Position numbers and translations under genes: made by a program
Part shown: in pieces, positions 46,300 to 60,169 of the stretch
Layout of the letters: every line of letters begins with the position of its first letter
Numbering within the stretch: position 1 is the first letter of the stretch
Notes under the pieces: generated by a model
Seen by the model: the letters and a program-made list of their open reading frames with translations, nothing else
Told to the model about the DNA's origin: nothing
Databases searched by the model: none
NCBI RefSeq assembly: GCF_008831285.2
Contig: NC_045146.1
Coordinates: 23,763,703 to 23,827,702 of the forward strand
From: Nymphaea colorata
Taxonomy: Eukaryota > Streptophyta > Magnoliopsida > Nymphaeales > Nymphaeaceae
Reading direction: 5' to 3'
Length of the DNA stretch: 64,000 nt

Positions 46300-49200
46300 T
46301 GCACTCTTTGAATATGTCTTGCCTAAAAGCCTAGTCAGATGATAGGATAAGGCTTGGACTTTACCGCTTGATTTATGTCATTTGCTTTGTTAGTTAACTT
46401 TCCAAAATAGCATTTTCAACCACTTATTTCTTAAGCGATTCGATATTCTCTTCTCTACTTTCTTGTTCTTTGGGTCACAATTGGGGCAAAAGAATAAGTT
46501 TTGAGGGTAAAAGCGACGCAGAGAGTCTTTAAACAATCAATCCTTGGAAAAGTAGGTATTTTTTCACAAAGTAGGTGCATATATGAAATCCTTGAAATGT
46601 AAGAGGGGTTAAAGATGAAATTATCACAAGTTGGGAACCTCGATTATTTCAAAATTTAAATTTTTAACTGATTTAGAGCACCTTTTCTCCTTTTCCCATT
46701 AAAGTCGAATACATGATGATCTTTGCGTGGTATATGGTTACACAAACTAATCTGGAACGATGGTCCACTTTCCTTTTAAGTCTTAAGGCACAATGACAAA
46801 GAAAAGTTAGCCCCAGCACTCAATTTTTTAGTTTTTGATGGGTCTCTAACCACCAAGTTTCTGGAATTTACAGTGGTGAGTTATAGCAGTAAAGCTCTCA
46901 ACTTCTTTGTTGCAGGCAAATCAAGCAACCCAATCCCATTTTCCGAATGGGAAATTAAAGGGGAAGATCTAATCCTAGTTCTTCAGAGAAGCAGTGGGAA
47001 AAACTCTACAGGCCTTTCTGCTTATCAAGATTCAATAGTTACAGTCCCCACTTCAGCTTTCGCTCATAAGAACTGAACCTTGACACTGTTCCTCGTGGCA
47101 ATAGCTGGCCGAGCCCTCCAGAACACCTTCTCCACATGGGCCCTTAATGTTCGTTCACCTTTGACAGGACGCCAAACAATAGCTCTTCTCTTTCGTTTTT
47201 GAACATCAGAATTGTACTTTCTGCTTTACTTCAGATCTCTTTTGGTTTCTGTCCTCAAAGTTTAAGAACATCTCTTGAAAGATAGGCGCATCTAGCAAGA
47301 GCAGGTCATATTATATGCCAAAGCACTTTTATCAAAAAAATCTACAGTCACCACCATTTGTTTAGTGAAGGATTCTCTCAATCAAGAGCATTGGCAATGT
47401 GCCCCTTTCGTTCTCTCCGCTATTTGAATTAGAAATAGTTGGACAAAAGACCAACTACAGGGATGTTAGATCCATTTAAACCTGCGCTGTTACCAAGGAC
47501 CAGATATACCTTCAACCCCGAGGGCATTTGTAGAATACGAAAAGAAGGTGGAGTCCAACCACGTTGGGGGCCATCGTGATGCATAATAACATCAACTAGG
47601 GCCATGGCCATGCACAATGATACCAACTAAAGAGACTCACCACTTGTTATCCGCTTTATCAGCTTTTCATCTTTATGGGACATGAATAATTAGATGTACC
47701 TTCCAACAATTTTTCGTTGTCAAGTTGCTTTTTCCCCTCTTACGATCTTTTTTTTCTTGTTACTACCGAGTCTTTTCGTCCAAGCATTGACTGTCCGGAT
47801 TGCTTTCTGGTTGTTTTGACAGACTGCTGGGAACTCAGTCCAAAGACCAGAGAGATCGATGCAGAGAAATCTAAAAGAATAGAGCATGCGTTTCCACTAA
47901 ACGCACCAAACCAGAAGGACGAGCACAACTTGTCTGTAGCCCTTGATTTAGCAACCTGTTCGCTGCACGAATAAGTAAAATTTATTTTGAACCAGTCAAT
48001 CCATAACAGGCAAGATAGATTAGCATTGTTTATTTTGACGAGGATAGACACTCATCGGACATATCTTGCTGCAATAATCAAAATAGACCTGCTCCTAGCA
48101 GGCAAGAACAATCTGAAGAATTTTACCATCTGGAGACCTGCTGTTATGCAGGCAAGAACAATCTGAAGGAAAAAAATATTTTTCATATAGGAGCAGTTGA
48201 ACCAGATGAAAATATAGTGTCATTTCTTGAACCTTGAAGAGATGAAAGCAAGATAGTTGATTGCTGACTCATTCAGCATATCGGAAGTCTTCCCCGAATC
48301 ACCACCACCTTTGACTAGTTTGAAACCATCAAACTCTTTTCTCTACATTGCTTGATCCTCATTGTAAATGATCATGAGAATTCTTACTTGTATGCAAAGT
48401 AGAAGATCAACCAATTTGTGCTGAATGCAAGAAAAATTATTCAGAAGGATCATAGAGACATTTTTTCGTGTCTCTGTCAGATGGGTTCACAAAACAGACC
48501 AATGTAAGGCATCTAATCACATGATACCAGTACAAACAATGCCACCAACGGTGAATACACAGAAAACGGATTACCTTTGTGACGAGAAGAGAATGGCAAG
48601 TGGCAACTTATGCAATTTACCTCAATGATATGTGCCTACACCAGCACATGCATAAAAGGACAAGTGACACGACATTGCTGTTTTCCAATTAAAGCATTTG
48701 GAAGTAATGTACATTTGCACAAAATGAAACTAGGCAGAGGTAATTAATCAGAAAAAATTTGACCTCAGCGAAACTAGTGATCTCTTCAAAAAGGATTTCT
48801 TCACCTACACTAGTTAGGTCTCAAACTCTACATCATCATTACCAGGATGGCACCCATTGTCGAGAGGTTGATAATGCCATATCATTTATTTCATTCGCTA
48901 TGTTGGGCAGTCCTGAAAGTTGAAAAGCTATTGGAAGCAATGGAAACTGTCTGCCTTTCCAAACTTCTCCACTTCCCACAGTAGAAATGTGCTCACCTAT
49001 CATGGTAAACATAGTTAGTAATGACTTCACATAGGTTTATGAATGGACAAAGTGTTAGACACAGGACTCGCAAGCACTAGAGCTCATTACCCCTCAGGGA
49101 GACAGACATGAAGTTTCATTATGCAACATCATTAGAACATGATAGTGTTAACAGATACCTAACAAGTTCTCACACGTTTAACTTATGCAACTTGCAAACA

Positions 49201-51912
49201 GACCATGAATGAAAAAATCCGAGACAAGCTTGGGCCTATAGAAGCACAAATAGCATTGAAAGTAAAGCAGAAATAAGGGTAGTGATGGCATATGCAACTT
49301 TTCATGGCATGGGAAGCAAGTTTGATGGAAAATATGGAAAATATAGAATTATAAAATCATAATTACACTAGGATAGCATGTGGTGAAGCATGTGCATAAA
49401 ATGTATTTGAATTTTGAATTGAGGAAGACAAACCACCAAAAAAAATATATATGCAACTTCATGAGACATACTTAAACCCAGGATCCTTTGAGTTGTGAAT
49501 CATTTAGACAATACCTACCTCAAGGAACATTGCATAAGGTGTGAGGACTGTATATATGTTTTATGGTTTGTGAACATTGTAATCAATAAAATAATTCTAG
49601 ATAGATAAAATGGATAAAATGGTAATATAAAAGAATCCAACTTATGTAGATATATTTATGTTCACCAACATTTCGCCTCTTAACCTGTAGTAGACTATGA
49701 ATGAGACCAAGCTCATCATACAGTTGCTGTCTTTGTGTTGGTCACCCAAGCATTAACTGCTGCTTTCAATTGGTAACAACTGCCAAAACTTGCTTCGTTG
49801 AGGTAAATATTATGCTAACTGACATTGATTGAGAAAAAAAAAAGAGCAGGGCTTGACTTTCTTATTGCACTTTCTTCGATTGGACAACCAATGGATTATT
49901 ATGTACATCATATGCATACCTGCAATTACTTATCGTGATGCATAAATGTTGTAATAACATGGTCCAAAATAGAATTTAGTGCTCCATTTGACAAATCCCA
50001 AGCCACCCATAGTTTTGACTGATTTACATTCAAAAAAGACCATAGCCAAGAACAATTGGTCAAAATATGGAATACAAGTATCAAACTCTTGAATATTTTC
50101 CAAAATCTTATCCTCAAGTTCTTTTGTATAATATAAGAGGTCATGATAAGTTCTCTTTAGTTAACGTTGTTTGGCAACAGTAACAAACTATTAGTGTTTC
50201 ATGAAGCCACATAAAGAACTAGGGCAGCTTCATGGTATATTATAACACAATGTTTCATAAATCTATCTCAATTTTTTGGTTAGATTCATAAAACAATAAT
50301 AGTTTGTTATAAAGGACCTCTTAATCAATATACATCATCATAAGTTTTGTTGATGCCAACTACAATGGCCTAACAAAAAACTAATCCGTCTCATCAAGCC
50401 GATCCCAATTGATCCTAAGCTAGTTTTAGTTCACCAAAACAATAAACTATAAACTAAGATAATTGATAGTATGACAAGAAATGTTCAATATATGACCAGT
50501 GTCAAGTCCTTTTACACACAGAATATTACAAATACAGGGTACCCTTTGTAGTACTTCAAAAGTCCACTCTCTTTTACTCGTCTTACACTGATCATTTCAA
50601 CCTCCTCTTTTTTTTATAGTTTTAGATAACAAAGAGTTATTTGATGTTGATAAACTAATTGTCCCTTTTACTTTTAAAGAAAGAAGGTGCTGCTCAAAGA
50701 AGACAATAGCAAAAATGGGTTCATTCAAGAAGAATCAAACGTATGACAGTTGATATTGATACAGGTACAATGAAGGTACTAATATCATTATCTTTGAATC
50801 TGTTGATATAAATAACCATGCAGGAACCTCCACATTTCAGTAAAGAAGTAACCAGACACCAAAATTCACCTCAATGGTAGAATGTTGCATGTAATCTTTG
50901 TATACCTTAGTTGTTCTAGTTCCTAACCTTTTTTGGGTTGAACTCGAAACTGCTAGGGGGTTGATTATTAAAGTCGTATTACAGTCGGTTCAACACTTAG
51001 ACCTCGGGCCCCACACGCATGGACGTATGTGCCTTAAAGGGAGGTGGATCATAACGCTCCACTTTGAAAAGTTTAGTCTCATATCTAAGTCTGTGAGGAA
51101 GCTTAGGGCACTTATAAAGGGGGTTGATAAGTGCTTGGTTGTCCCGGTCTCTAACATTTTTTAGGTTGGAATCGAAACAGCTAGAGGGTGGGCTGAGATC
51201 CACCAGTTGGGTTGAAAATGACAAGGGTCCCAAGCTATAAATTGTACTGTAGCTTAGTCCTTCCCCTTTTCCTAGATTGACTAGAAACAACTGTGTCCTT
51301 CTCAGCTATTCTATACTACTTGGACACCATCTAGACTAAAGTAACAACTTCACTACTAGAAAATGTGGAAGATGGAAACCATTAGCACGACTTGTATGGC
51401 CTGCACGATATCTATCAAATTTGCAAATGTCAATGGAATGCTAATCCGAATTTCCAAAACTAAGTTTCAGCCTAGACAAAATGCCATGGTGGCCACCTTC
51501 TGAGCGCATTTGAAACCTAAAGCAGAACATAGTTTGATTGAGCTTAAAAAGAGGTACCCAACAGCATTGCGGATGGACTAGAAACCTATATAATAAACTA
51601 AGTTCGAGAAGCTCCCAATAACTATGCACCGTTAACATAAGCGCTTAGAGTAAATAGCAATTCAAGTGAAACGCAATTATAAAATTTCCAAGTACCAATC
51701 ATAGGAATTGCAATTCCTACCAAGATTACTTCAAGTTCACCTCGAACACCATTGCCTTGTTAAGTTTTTAAGAGTCTCCTATTAGTGAAACGATGCATTC
51801 TGGGTGCAAATTTTCGACTGTAAAGCACAAAACAGGAAAAGGAAAAGAAAATAAACACAGCAGACATAAACGAAACCAGATAACGCAAGAAAAATCGGCA
51901 ACAAGAAAGTAC
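46300..51912. other. Gene-poor stretch with a MITE-like foldback
   Basis: No gene can be supported in this 5.6 kb. The short frames at 46873-47076, 47717-47974 and 48839-49030 have no recognisable domain. A foldback at about 50165-50325 belongs to the same family as the elements near 26.4 and 27.7 kb: its arms 'aacaaactattagtgtttca' and 'aataatagtttgtta' pair across about 140 bp. The stretch 50890-51280 looks like another dispersed repeat. Confidence 0.4.
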
Positions 51913-52251
51913 CTAAGAATCAGAGGAAGAGGAAGGAGAAGGTGCGGATTCGTTGAAAATGACGCTCAGCTTGGAGGCGAAGAATCCGGTGGGCTCGAGG
52001 GCGGCCTCCTGGAGAAGCCGCTGCTTGATCGACTCCATCCTCGAGGCAAGGGCGCCGTTCTCCTCCTTGAGGGCGGTGGTGTCGTCCTGGAGGTCCTTGA
52101 TCCTGTACTTCTGGCCCACCGACCTCATGCTCAGCAGCAGCACGCCGGTCATAAGGAAGAGCTGGATGAAGCTGTCCTTCCTCTTCTTCACCTGCGCAAC
52201 GAGCCCCAAGTATTTGGGCGCGGGGGTAGGATTAGGCCTTCTGTCCGCCAT
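51913..52251 (-). CDS. Conserved small plant protein, one TM plus coiled coil
   Basis: An intact single-exon frame of 112 residues: MADRRPNPTPAPKYLGLVAQ, a basic stretch (VKKRKDS), one hydrophobic segment (about 29-45, IQLFLMTGVLLLSMRSV), then a charged heptad-like helix (about 50-80, IKDLQDDTTALKEENGALAS) and a Ser-rich acidic tail. The GC-rich, ordered composition stands out from the AT-rich surroundings, which supports real coding. I recall similar small uncharacterised proteins in other plants but cannot name a function. The layout suggests a membrane-anchored protein with a coiled-coil partner. A longer plus-strand frame over the same bases (51793-52407) is its antisense shadow. Confidence 0.8.
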   Translation of the reverse strand: MADRRPNPTPAPKYLGLVAQVKKRKDSFIQLFLMTGVLLLSMRSVGQKYRIKDLQDDTTALKEENGALASRMESIKQRLLQEAALEPTGFFASKLSVIFNESAPSPSSSSDS

Positions 52252-54329
52252 TTCCGCGTTTTCAGGGTGGAGACGGTGACCGGCGACCTGGCGGCGACCT
52301 CACCTCGCTGGAGCGGGGAGAGAGGGCGCGATCAGACGTTTAAAACGCGAAACATCGGAGAGAAAATGCAAGAAAATATAAGTTTCAGTATTTCACAGGG
52401 TTCCTAATGGGTGGAATCGTTGTTTAAAAACGTCACTAGCAATGCTGATTTAACTTAAACTCGTTCATCCTTCGATTAAAATTAAGTTACATCTAATTCG
52501 GACCTAAAATTCTCAATTTTCCCACACAACGAGCATTAAATATTTAAGGATTTGGATCTCAAATCCCAAAAAGTTTTTGATAACCTCACATCTGAATTAG
52601 TTGAAAGTAACCAGTTAAACGAGTCAAAGAATTACAAAAACAAGACAGGTTAAGTTACAAAAACAAGTTAAATGAGTTAAGTGAATCGAGCTCGAGCTCA
52701 ACACTGTCTAGTCGAGCTGAACTCAAACCTGTTCCATAGAGCTCAACTCAAATTTGAGCCAATGAGAAGCTGGCCCAGCTCGAGATGACTCGTGTGCAGT
52801 CCTAATAGGCTCCAACGTAAAATAAAAAAGAAAGGCTCTCATGGTTAGGCGACTTTTAAAAGTGGTTTGATGGCATTCTGATCCTCTCTTATTTACCTCA
52901 AATCTTTGTTTGATCATGTAACTCTGGACCCAGGCCTTATTTTGATGTTCTTACTAACTTTTGTGATGTCATCTGCTCATTATTTTCTTCGGAAGAGAAA
53001 TGTCAACTCTTAGATTGACTAAAACGCTCTTTGTTTTAGAAGAGAAATTTATCATCATAAAGAGAAAAATGTTGCCGCACTGGTTTTATCTATCATGCCT
53101 AGAGTCGTCTTACCCAACTCCTACCCTTGTTAGCAATATGTGAAACAGCTAAAAAAATTCTTAAGACACCATAAACTTGTTCAACTATGAAACCTAACCA
53201 CCGTGGGGCTTAACAATCAATACAACCGATTCATTCCCTAAACATTTGCTTCTACATATGCAATCATGGTGTTCAGGTTTATGGTTTCAAATTAAAAAGT
53301 CAGTGCAATCCAACAAATTGTATCTGTGGATTTTTTTTTTAGAAGTTTTAATCTTCCTTTTCTTCTTAAAAAGAGGGCCAAAAGCTCACCCTTTTACTAT
53401 TCTCTTAAGTCCAAGGCTGCATCGGTGCACAATCAATTTGATGTCGCGCTCTACCTCCCTAAGGCGAGGCAGCACTCCAAGAAGTTTGATCATTCAAAAA
53501 GATGAAATTTAACGTGTGCAATCAAGCTCACCAGTAACTGCGGGGATACAATCATACAAAGCCATAGCGGGTGGAATTCTGATACCGATCAAGCACTGTG
53601 AGCCGACCTGGGAGGAAACTGGACTGGGTTGCTGCCCATGTCTCGACACGAAGTATACCCATGATCAGTCAACAGCAGGTTGTATCGATCCACTCTAACT
53701 GCACGTGTAATGAAAAAGCGAATTTTTTCTGTCTTTTGAACCATGAAATCTCAGTACATGTCGACCATCATCAAGAACTCGAGATTCATACAACAAATAT
53801 AATGCCTCCTACCAGCAAGCTACACAAAGCACGCCGACAAGAGCTCCATCCACCAGGCTAAGGTAATGCCCTTCAGTACTTTCACAGGTAAAGGCACTTC
53901 AGAATGCAATTATTTCTTGTGATTTTAGGGCGAAACTCTCAAAACCAATCAAACATTTAGAGGAAAAAGAACAGTCCACATCCTAGATGAGGGTGAACCT
54001 TTCTCCCCATAGAAGCCTAGTTTTTTCAATAAGCTTTTCAATTTAAAAATAAGTAATTTTCCTCTGAAAAAAATTCATTCTCCCAGAGTGCATTTCAAGA
54101 AAATGTTCACTATTTACCTAGATGTGGTGGTCAGGTGTATATCCCTTGGACATAATCCGGTAGGGTTTTGCTTAACTCAGCTCAAAAATATAGAATTTAT
54201 CCCATCTATAATCTCAAAAACAATAACGAATATTTTTTTTCTTTTCTATTGGCCTTGTAGCTTCACATAGGAACTACAACCCCATCTGCAGTAGTGGAAT
54301 GCATAACAAATTGATGCACGACTAGACCT
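52252..54329. other. Intergenic between two minus-strand genes
   Basis: The stretch 52620-52810 is rich in 'gagctcgagctcaac'-type words and resembles the repeat at 24960-25165. No coding region is recognised. The part just below 54330 would be the 3' untranslated region of CTU1. Confidence 0.4.
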
Positions 54330-55951
54330 TCAAAAATCCAAAGATCCACATGGTTTACTTTGAAGTCCGTTTTCCGTCTTGTCTGTCTCCAACATTTGTT
54401 CCTTCTCCCTGTGTGAATGGTTAGGACCCCTATTGCGTGCAATGCCCAACTTTGGCAAACCTCGATTGAGGCCATCAAGCAGCACACAAGCTTTGCAGAG
54501 TTTCTGTACAGAGCCAACATAACCACATTAGATCATGCATGCAATAAAATCATTATTTAAATAAACACAAAAGTTAAAACGAAAGGGAAAAAAACTAAAA
54601 CTAACCACATGTTTCACCACCTAGCTACTGCCCTCTCAATTCACTCTAGAAAAGGTTGTAGAAGCATTCGTAATAGTGGTTAACACATTCGCTTTTGCAT
54701 TTCCTTAATATACCAGTTACCACCCATGGTTACATGTAGGAAGCAAAGAAGTCAATGCCAAAAATAAGTGACACATGCCATCTGCATCAGAAGTGACTTC
54801 AATTTATCTATGTAAAGATTGGGTGTACATTGATGGACAACTGAAAGGTAACAAGACACAGGAAGGATTTTTAAGCACGAAGTGGAAGAGGAAATGAACA
54901 CATGTAGTATGTGGCTCACTCGGAATAGTCAATTGGAAGTTGCACAGCCATGTGGCATTATTAAGAGTTGATTCATCTCAGTTTTGATTGGTGCAACAAT
55001 AATTTTCACTCTAACATATGGAAAGAAAGAATCAACATGCAGCACTTTGCGTGCTTTCAAATTAAATATTAACATAAAAAAGAAACTATATGTTCAACAA
55101 AAAATCCAAAACAAGCACTATAAAAGAAGTCCTAGAAACCTAAATTAATTTAATTGAACTGTTATCCAAGTATCAGCCTTACAATGAAAGCAGTAAAGGT
55201 TTCCTCTCATGAGGATTCAAGTGGCTTTAATGGAACATCTCGTGGGATTAGAATTATAAGAACCTTATCAAAAACATTTTCTAAAAGTAAAAACAAAAAT
55301 AAACTGAAATTGGAGGAAATAACATGATAATGGGAAATTAAGAACATGATAGTCAGGTGGTCATCTTACTTACAAGGATATCCTACCATTGAAAAAGAAG
55401 CTTAAACAAAATCAAAATATTGAGGTGTGACCATTATAATTTTAATCAAAAAATTTGCATCAAGATGGACTCAGTCAAAGTTGACTGGGTCCGATTCAGA
55501 TTTACAGAGGAACATAGCCTGGTGTGCACCCAGCTCATGTTAACCTCATCGAACTCTATTGACTCAACTGGTGCACACACAAAGACGGATGACAATAGTT
55601 GGACACAGCTGACCATGCCTACCTCTCTTGACCTTGAAATTTGGCACACCCATGACACACCTGCCCCAGAACCTATGCTTGTCGACTCAGGTGTGGCACT
55701 TGTTGGGTGAGACCATGTGATATACTCACTTCTAGATCTTCCTCACCTTCACCAATTTGCACCAGTAACCCATTTCTAGATCTTCCTCACGTTCACCAAT
55801 TTGCACCACTAACCTTTTCTTTCATTTGTAGAAATTGGATTTTATAATGATGTGAAATGATTGATCATGTTTTTTTACGGAAAAAACAAAACATGCTAAG
55901 CACATCAGGGGATACCATAAGGACTCCCTCTCTCTTTCTCTCTCTCTCTCT

Positions 55952-55988
<37 letters not shown>

Positions 55989-58900
55989 TCAGATCATACT
56001 ATTGAACCCAACCAATGTATGTGACCATTCAAAGTACATGTGGACAATACCATTTCCATTTTTCTGCTCGAAAATCTAATAATGTAAGAGACACGCCAAG
56101 CAAACTATTAGATTAATCATGAATTAAAAGTCACCAAGTTGATTCATAACTCTTAATCATAAGGAAATAAATACAAAAAATATATACCTGACTGGAAATA
56201 TAACCGCAACGCTCACACACTCCTTGCTCAGGCATTCTTGTTGAAGTGGATATCCTGAAATTCTCTCCTGACCTAATAATATCCAATATTGCTCGTGGTC
56301 TGCAACACCAACCAACCCTTACAGCTACTTTTAACACGTAAAAGAATTAACAATGTCAACAAATAAATATGCACAGAATGCTGAAGGGCAACCATAAAAC
56401 AATCAAATATTAAGATTATAAATAAACAGTCAGCTACCTCATGCGTTCCAGGTCCTTAATAAATTCACGAGCAAAACCACGATATGCATTAGGTGAATAT
56501 ATGCCTACAAAGATTAGAATGAGACACGTCCACGTCACGAAACACAACAAGTTAAAAGTTAAAACATCTCACCAGGTAAATAGAACTATCCTATTTGGAA
56601 TATAAAGATTAGAAAGGTAAGAACCTAGAAAAAGGTCAGGCAAATGAGAGAATTACATTCTGTGGAGAAGTAGTCCAGTCTTTTAAAGTATGCATACGTA
56701 GCACTTGGTTAAGGTTCCGAATCCTAGAAGGTAACGGACTTTGTACATGATGGGAATCCTGAAAAGTGATTTTAAATGAAAACTATAAAGTGTAAAGGAT
56801 ATATAACAATCTCCTTCTCATATGAATATTTGAATGGTTTGCACCTAGGAATAGGTCCATCTTCTCCAGTTGTTATCAGTGTACATCTGCTCAATCTACA
56901 CTAGAGACAGTAGAAAAGACATCTTCAAATAACTTGGTGCATTAAGAAGCATAAACAAAGGCAAAGGCATGTACGAAGCAACATATATGCCACCTGGCAA
57001 TGTCCCCACGCAGTATATTCAACAAAACTGTTTCTGCTATATCATCTGCATTATGACCAGTTGCAATTTTGTCTGCTTTCATCAATGCAGCACCTCTATC
57101 AAGAGCCTACAATCATTAGTTCATGTTGCATGTAAGGACCAATCTATAACCTTCTAGAAGTTGCACAAAAGAGAAAATATAAGCATAAAATGGAAGAAAG
57201 CATGCCACAAAGAGTCTCCTGTGAGACACAATCTAAACTCGATAACAATAACAATAATTAGAAATTATTTTATTTATGAAATAGCATGAATTCCTTTATG
57301 GAAAAAGAGAGACCTGTGTGACACGGGTACGCCTGCTTTGCCCAGGTACCCATGTCGGTATGTGGGTATGGCGACACGGGTACGGGTACGGCTGCATTTT
57401 AAAACTTTTAAAATTATATTTTCAAACTTAAGGTTTTCTCTAATTTTTTATTTTTTCCTTTTTTTATACCCTTCCAATAAGATTCTATATCTTCCTCTCA
57501 TTTTTCTTTAATTTTGAGATTTTTTCTAGATTATAAGACTATTAATGTTTTTTTTTCATTTTATCATTTTTGAGACTTTAAAAATTTGCCGCAACCACGT
57601 ACCCATAATTTTCAAAATCGCCGTACCCGTATCGCCATACCCATACCCGTACTGTACCCGCACCCATGTAACATAGAGAGAGACAGAAACAACAAGATAT
57701 GTCTGTCTTGGACCAAACAACCATTGAGACGTACAAATTGCTAATTTGGACCCAAACCTGAAGAGAAGAATGGCAACAATCAGTAACCGAAAAATTGAGT
57801 GCACCTTGGAAGCATGCACACTTCGAACTTGACTACACCACCAGAGGGAGAGCTCCCACTTGGTTTGATAATGGAACAATAGAAAATAAAGTTCATGCTT
57901 GTAAAAGCTTATGACAAAAGCTAGAGCAGTTGCATCTACACCATACACAACCACCGGACATAAACAAGAATCAGGTCCAATCTATGCATTAACAAGTCTA
58001 AACTAATTCGATTCTACATTGTCACTTTGGAGAATAAGGATACAACAGAGTTCTTGAACCAAACAGTAAGCATTAAATCTGAACCAAACAGTAAGCATTA
58101 AATCTGACTTCTAAATGTATAGGATCTGGATTTTAGTTGGATTGGATTTCCACTTAAGACTCTGATTCAGATGCAAAATTTCCTGAGGAACCCAGATCCC
58201 AGGACACTTTCAGGAGTAAAAGCACATCAAGTATAATATTCTTAGCTCACTTATGTACAGAATATAGACAGTAATGTCATTTTTATTACTTATAACTTAT
58301 AAGAACACTTTTATCTTTTTTGTTATTGTAAGGAACTTCAGTCCAATTTGTAAAAGAAATGACCGAATAGATCTCTTTGTCTTCCATTGACATCCTCATC
58401 CTACTACCTGCAGCTCACAAACATAACTGAAATATAGTTTTATGAACATAGGATGAATCTGATACAGAAACTTATAAACCAAAATCATCTACAGAGCAAT
58501 AGAAAAAAATCTGCAGATCTTTGTAATAGTCAAAAACATAAATCTCAGATAAAGGGGAACGTTAACTGTCTGGTTTATAAGGTCAATACCCAGAATTTAT
58601 CATCATAAGTATTCCCATAATGGTAAATGACTAAATTCGACAAAAACATTGTTTAAAACAATAAGCATTTACAAAGGCCTAGCTCTCATATGGCGTCACA
58701 TGACAAAATTAATAAAACGATTTTATTGAACTTCCCTCACCTGGCGACGGAAAACCCCACAAAATGTGCAGTTGTTCTTCAATCCTATCTCCTTAACAAT
58801 CTCATCCATCGTCCAACCATAAAGTGACTTATACGAAAGAACCTTCAGTGGGAGACCGTACTAAAAAAAAAAAAGCAACTTGTGAGGCTCTATCCAAAAT

Positions 58901-60088
58901 AACAGCTGTTTCCAGTTAATCTGATAAAACTCCTATTGTTCAAATGATGGGAGCACAAGAATTAGGCTTGAATTTCAGAAACAATTTGCGATGACAGAAA
59001 ATTATCACTTTACCTGGAAAACTTAATCAGTTCTTATGGTTAGGGATGTTCACTGAAAAACATTATTAAAAATTGAGAAAGAGTTCGTTAGCATGTCACT
59101 TCAGGTAGTGGAATTTATCAATATGAATTTGATGACCTATTAAGCTTCCATTTAAGTTTCATAAACAAATTGTAACAATCAGCTATACAACAGCAATCCA
59201 GGATCAGACAACAGACTGAAATACAAAAGCAGCAAGGAGGGTGTATAAATATGCAAACCTTGATAATGTATTCTGTAACGAAGACGAATTTTGTGTGTGT
59301 ATATATATATGTATATAGAGAGAGACAGAGAGAGAAGGAGGATATTTAATAATTTCACTGACAAAAATATCTACAAGATTGCATTGTTTCATTCTTTACC
59401 CTGCAACTGCTAAATAATGCATGCCACAACTGGAACGAAATGAAGGGCAAAAATACACATATTTGAAAAAGAATGTAGCTAAGACTTTACGAAGACTTTG
59501 TTCCTTGGGTGTAACTGACTCAAGCTAGCAGCATTAGGACATCATAGTACCTGAATCTCATTTCTCTTCACGGTTTCAAGTGAGTCATCTCTATAACCTG
59601 TGATCCCCTCATCAATAGATAACAGAAACAGATCCAGACCATAATTGTGGCGACGGTTCAGAGTTGACAATACATAAGCAAGAACAGTGGAATCTGTGAA
59701 GAAAATAGAAACACTATTTATAATATGACAATTTAACCACAAAGCATACAGCCTGGCACAGACAGCAACATGTCTAGTTACAAATTTGAAGGATCGCCAA
59801 GATAAGAATGGAAGCAAGGAAATTCTCTGACATGAAAATATCTATTATGTAATTTTCAATTTACATGTTCAAACAGTTTCACTTCTAAACATTACATGGA
59901 AAAAAGCTGCAATGTTTTTTGAATTATACCTTTCCCACCAGAAGCTGCAATAGCAACACGTTCCCCGGCCTTAAATAATTGATTGCCCACTATAACATCG
60001 TGGATTTCTTCCTCAAATGCAGAGTAAAAGCACTCCTTACAAATCTTAAGAAATTTGGCAAGGTTCAGTAAATCTACAAGCAATCTGA

Positions 60089-60169
<81 letters not shown>

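Noticed and set aside
51793-52407. 204-residue plus-strand frame
   Set aside because: Antisense shadow of the 112-residue minus-strand gene, with no family match and a low-complexity composition.
56657-56895. GT-AG splicing of CTU1 intron 6 (donor at gttata, acceptor after accaag)
   Set aside because: The phase does not match and the conserved VMYAYF would be lost. The AT-AC choice restores both exactly.
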